Part shown: positions 61,428 to 64,000 of the stretch, piece after piece
How the letters are laid out: each line of letters opens with the position of its first letter
Numbering within the stretch: the stretch's first letter is position 1
NCBI RefSeq assembly: GCF_018618755.1
Contig: NZ_JACSMR010000007.1
Coordinates: 62,001-126,000, forward strand
Direction of reading: 5' to 3'
DNA length: 64,000 bases
Origin: Exiguobacterium sp. s193
GTDB taxonomy: Bacteria > Bacillota > Bacilli > Exiguobacteriales > Exiguobacteriaceae
The notes under the pieces: model-generated
Told to the model about the DNA's origin: nothing
What the model saw: only the letters and a program-made list of their open reading frames with translations
Database searches by the model: none
Position numbers and translations under genes: made by a program

Positions 61428-61958
61428 ATGAAAACAATCACGAAAATACTCCTTGGTGTCGTCATCGTCGGTATCCTAGCAATCAGTTGGTGGTTAGTCT
61501 CACCGCTTCTTTTTGATAAAGCCGTTGACGAAGGACTTCCCCCGACTTCCTCTGACGTCAAAACGGAAGAACAGGAACCAGACACTGAAGATGAAACGGA
61601 AGCTACGACACCTGGCACGCAGGAGGAAGAGCTTACGTTCTCCGGTAAATTCGTCGATGGAGAAAAAAACTATCAAACCTCAGGAACACTCAAAACGATT
61701 CAAGCAGATGACGGTCAGTATCTCCGGTTTGAGGATTTCAAGACGACGAACGGTCCAGATTTATTCGTTTATCTCATTCAACCGGGTATGGAACCAAAAG
61801 AAGGCATCAACTTAGGGGCTTTAAAAGGCAATACCGGCAATCAAAATTATGCCGTCCCTCAAGATGTCGATTTCACGAAGTACAATACCGTCGTGATTTG
61901 GTGCCGTGCCTTCAACGCCGATTTTGGTACAGCAGTATTGAAGACTAACAACGGGTAA
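61428..61958 (+). CDS. membrane-anchored DM13 domain protein
   Basis: 176 residues. One N-terminal transmembrane helix, an acidic linker (QEPDTEDETEATTPGTQEEE, about 45-70), then a DM13 domain (TFSGKFVDG, SGTLKTIQADDGQYLRFED, PDLFVYL, VIWCRAFNADFG with the conserved Cys). DM13 proteins are linked to redox or electron transfer; here untested. ATG at 61428 follows GGAG. Confidence 0.78.
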   Translation: MKTITKILLGVVIVGILAISWWLVSPLLFDKAVDEGLPPTSSDVKTEEQEPDTEDETEATTPGTQEEELTFSGKFVDGEKNYQTSGTLKTIQADDGQYLRFEDFKTTNGPDLFVYLIQPGMEPKEGINLGALKGNTGNQNYAVPQDVDFTKYNTVVIWCRAFNADFGTAVLKTNNG

Positions 61959-61971
61959 ATATTATGTAACC

Positions 61972-62019
61972 GATCCCCTCACCACTGATTCATTTCCAAT
62001 CAGATGGTCGGGGGATTTT
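61972..62019. terminator. intrinsic terminator between convergent genes
   Basis: ATCCCCTCACCACTGATT and AATCAGATGGTCGGGGGAT form an imperfect stem, followed by TTTTG. It ends the DM13 gene; the convergent rtcB stop is 32 bases further. Confidence 0.72.
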
Positions 62020-62050
62020 GTCTGGCTCAAAGTCACAGACGCCTGCCGGC

Positions 62051-63241
62051 TCACTTCGCCTTAAAGTTATAGAGCGGCTTGATGACTTTGAGTAACTCGA
62101 CCGTATCTTCTGTGTTCTGGATGATTTCTTCCATCGGTTTATAGACGAATGGTGACTCATCACGCGTCGATTCGACGACGGAGCTCGACCAGACGTCCTG
62201 CATCGTCGTTTCAAACTCTTTGAGGTCAACGGATTTAAAGGCTTTCGAACGGGACATGATCCGTCCGGCTCCGTGGGGGGCAGAATAGTTCCAGTCCGGA
62301 TTGCCTTTTCCTTTGACAATCAGTGAACCGTCTCGCATGTTCATTGGAATGATGGCGACTTCACCGGCTTGCGCCGAAATCGCGCCTTTGCGGAGAATCA
62401 TCCGCTCGAGATCGATATAGTTGTGAATCGTATCGAATTGATCGGTCGCTGACCAGCCCATTGCTTCCAGGATGACGGCGGTCATCGCTTGACGGTTCAG
62501 TGCCGCATACGTTTGAGCGATTTTTAAGTCATGCAGGTAGTTGTCCATATCGGAACCGGACACGTACGCTAAATCTTTATTCGTTTCATTGAATTGACTC
62601 TTCAGCTCGACCAGAGTCGATTGGATGTCCTGCTCCCGTCCCTGATCTTTCAGTGAGGCGACGACCGACGCCGTATCGACGGTGAATTGTGAGCTTTCCG
62701 CCAACTTTTGATAATGCTCGGCAATCGTTTTTCCGAGGTTCCGGCTGCCGGAATGAATGACGAGATAGAGATTGTCTTCGTCGTCCGCGTTCAGCTCAAT
62801 AAAGTGATTCCCGCCACCTAACGTACCAATCGACAATCGAGCCCGTGTTTCGTTGAACGGTGCCAACACCTGCTCAAACGGAATCTGTTCCGACAAGCGG
62901 TGCGGCTGATTGCGAACAGACATGCCGCTCGGAACCAGTGCCTGAATCGCAGCATCCAACTTCTCATAATCAACGCCGGCTGCTCCTTCACGGTTGATTT
63001 GTGTACATAACATGCCGCAGCCAATATCGACACCGACGAGATTCGGAACGACTTTATCGTGAATCCGCATCGTCGTTCCGATGACCGAGCCTTTGCCGGC
63101 GTGACAATCGGGCATGATGCGGACATTACCGTCGACAGCAATCTTTTCGTTCAACATCCCCGTCACTTGCTCTACCGTGATGTCATCGACATTCTGTGTA
63201 AAAATTTTCGCTTCACCGTACTTTCCACGAATCGTCTTCAT
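62051..63241 (-). CDS. rtcB: RtcB-type RNA ligase
   Basis: 396 residues. GTP- and Mn-dependent ligase joining RNA 2',3'-cyclic phosphate or 3'-phosphate to 5'-OH. Metal ligands: Asp/Cys in LVGVDIGCGM, His in GGGNHFIEL and in HSGSRNLGK; the guanylylated His is in SAPHGAGRIMSR near residue 325. The ATG at 63241 follows GGAG at 6 bases; an in-frame start 33 bases earlier has no better signal. This is the shorter RtcB form. No adjacent RtcA, RtcR or archease gene is seen. Confidence 0.92.
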   Translation of the reverse strand: MKTIRGKYGEAKIFTQNVDDITVEQVTGMLNEKIAVDGNVRIMPDCHAGKGSVIGTTMRIHDKVVPNLVGVDIGCGMLCTQINREGAAGVDYEKLDAAIQALVPSGMSVRNQPHRLSEQIPFEQVLAPFNETRARLSIGTLGGGNHFIELNADDEDNLYLVIHSGSRNLGKTIAEHYQKLAESSQFTVDTASVVASLKDQGREQDIQSTLVELKSQFNETNKDLAYVSGSDMDNYLHDLKIAQTYAALNRQAMTAVILEAMGWSATDQFDTIHNYIDLERMILRKGAISAQAGEVAIIPMNMRDGSLIVKGKGNPDWNYSAPHGAGRIMSRSKAFKSVDLKEFETTMQDVWSSSVVESTRDESPFVYKPMEEIIQNTEDTVELLKVIKPLYNFKAK

Positions 63242-63309
63242 ATTGTTCTCCGCCCCTTCCTGTCTCTTGTTCAATTATCCTACAAAATTCCTTTTTTAAC
63301 AATTTGTTC

Positions 63310-64000
63310 TTACTCCTGAACAATCGAGACCCATTGTTGGGTCAGCGCTGATTGACCGTCTTCCGTCAACCAGACAAGAGCTGTCGTACTCGTCGCGTCC
63401 GGTAACCGTTCCTGCACCAGTCCCGTCATGTCGAGCTCGCGGAGCGTACTTTCCGGCAACAGCGTCACCGCTTGTCCACACCGGACGAGTCCAATCAAGG
63501 TCAAGACGTCGGAACATGTTTCCTGCGAGACGACCCCGAACTGTTGGCTGAGCGTCTGAAAGACACCAAGTCCTTCCTGACTCGGAATGATCATATCGGC
63601 ATCCGGAAAATCAGGATGATGGATCTGATAAAACGGTTCTTCTTCCATCCACTCGATCGTGACCCCCTGCGCCTCAATCGGCAGCCGGACGAGTGCTACG
63701 TCAATCGCATGATCCTTCAAACGATCGATCAAGGCGGCGGACTCGCCCTGATGAATCTGTAACGTAATCCGCGGATATCGTCGTTTCATCTCTCTGACCC
63801 ATCCCGTCAAGCGACCGGCAGACAACGTATTGACGCCAATCCGTAAAATTCCGGTCCGTCCTTCCTTGATGTCACTGACTTCAATCCGCGTTTCCACTTC
63901 GTAGCGTAACAGCGAAACGGCCCGTTCATAGAGCCGCTCACCGCTGGCCGTAATCCGGATGCCGCGTCCCGCCCGTTCAATCAGCCGTACACCAAGCAAC
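63310..64000 (-). CDS. LysR-family transcriptional regulator, cut by the window end
   Basis: 230 codons of the gene lie in the window; the start is beyond 64000. The visible part begins in the HTH wing (LGVRLIERAGRGIRIT) and continues through the linker helix and the effector domain (GILRIGVNTLSAGRLTGWV, DVALVRLPIEAQG). Missing: about 40-60 N-terminal residues with the recognition helix. Divergent target unknown. Ends just past the rtcB promoter region. Confidence 0.88.
   Translation of the reverse strand, partial: LLGVRLIERAGRGIRITASGERLYERAVSLLRYEVETRIEVSDIKEGRTGILRIGVNTLSAGRLTGWVREMKRRYPRITLQIHQGESAALIDRLKDHAIDVALVRLPIEAQGVTIEWMEEEPFYQIHHPDFPDADMIIPSQEGLGVFQTLSQQFGVVSQETCSDVLTLIGLVRCGQAVTLLPESTLRELDMTGLVQERLPDATSTTALVWLTEDGQSALTQQWVSIVQE

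Overview
The window looks like chromosomal DNA of a mid-GC Firmicute (Bacillales). Exiguobacterium is the most likely source: the proteins resemble Bacillus homologues, start sites carry strong GGAGG-type ribosome binding sites, many genes end in hairpin terminators, and a Bacillus-type repertoire (TenI/ThiO/ThiSGF, AsbABCDEF, Btr-like regulator, PlsY, GldA) sits with no sporulation-specific gene set. The genus is inferred; no rRNA or marker alignment could be run. No rRNA, tRNA, CRISPR array or complete transposon was seen.

Layout. 0.1-4.4 kb: a thiazole/thiamine operon (tenI-thiO-thiS-thiG-thiF, minus strand) behind a TPP riboswitch with an attenuator hairpin. 4.4-6.1 kb: NagZ-like lipoprotein and OsmC-like protein. 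6.2-13.5 kb: MFS exporter, a secreted NlpC/P60-fold protein lacking its catalytic residues, small hypotheticals, a stress-type SDR, a NUDIX hydrolase and two tandem SH3b-M23 peptidoglycan hydrolases sharing a promoter block. 13.5-14.6 kb: glycerol dehydrogenase.

14.7-26.7 kb is an iron island. It holds a six-gene petrobactin-type siderophore operon (asbA-F), an iron-siderophore binding lipoprotein, an AraC/binding-protein fusion regulator of the Btr type, two FecCD permeases and a heme-oxygenase-like ABM protein. Fur-box-like sequences lie before four of these transcription units. No transport ATPase is encoded here. The cluster probably makes a 3,4-catecholate siderophore, takes up its iron complex and responds to it.

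26.8-44.1 kb is mixed housekeeping: an ABC-2 exporter, a DUF2268 lipoprotein, thiolase, a membrane diguanylate cyclase, DUF350 and small membrane proteins, rpiA, a hemolysin III family protein, DUF1836, DUF4003-like and methyltransferase genes, a histidine kinase with a GAF-GGDEF-EAL protein, YaiI/YqxD, an ABC exporter and a beta-hydroxyacid dehydrogenase. 44.2-44.85 kb is a block of intergenic repeats, related in part to repeats at 21.3-21.7 kb. 44.9-56.8 kb: DUF975 protein, DeoR-cutC, plsY, a VanY-type carboxypeptidase, thioesterase, a double-AAA CbxX/SpoVK-like ATPase, aconitase. 56.9-61.3 kb is an accessory stretch, markedly AT-rich from about 57.7 to 60.2 kb, with a nucleotidyltransferase, nuclease-fold, P-loop kinase and lipoprotein genes and a truncated acetyltransferase. 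61.4-64 kb: a DM13 protein, RtcB and a LysR regulator cut by the window edge.
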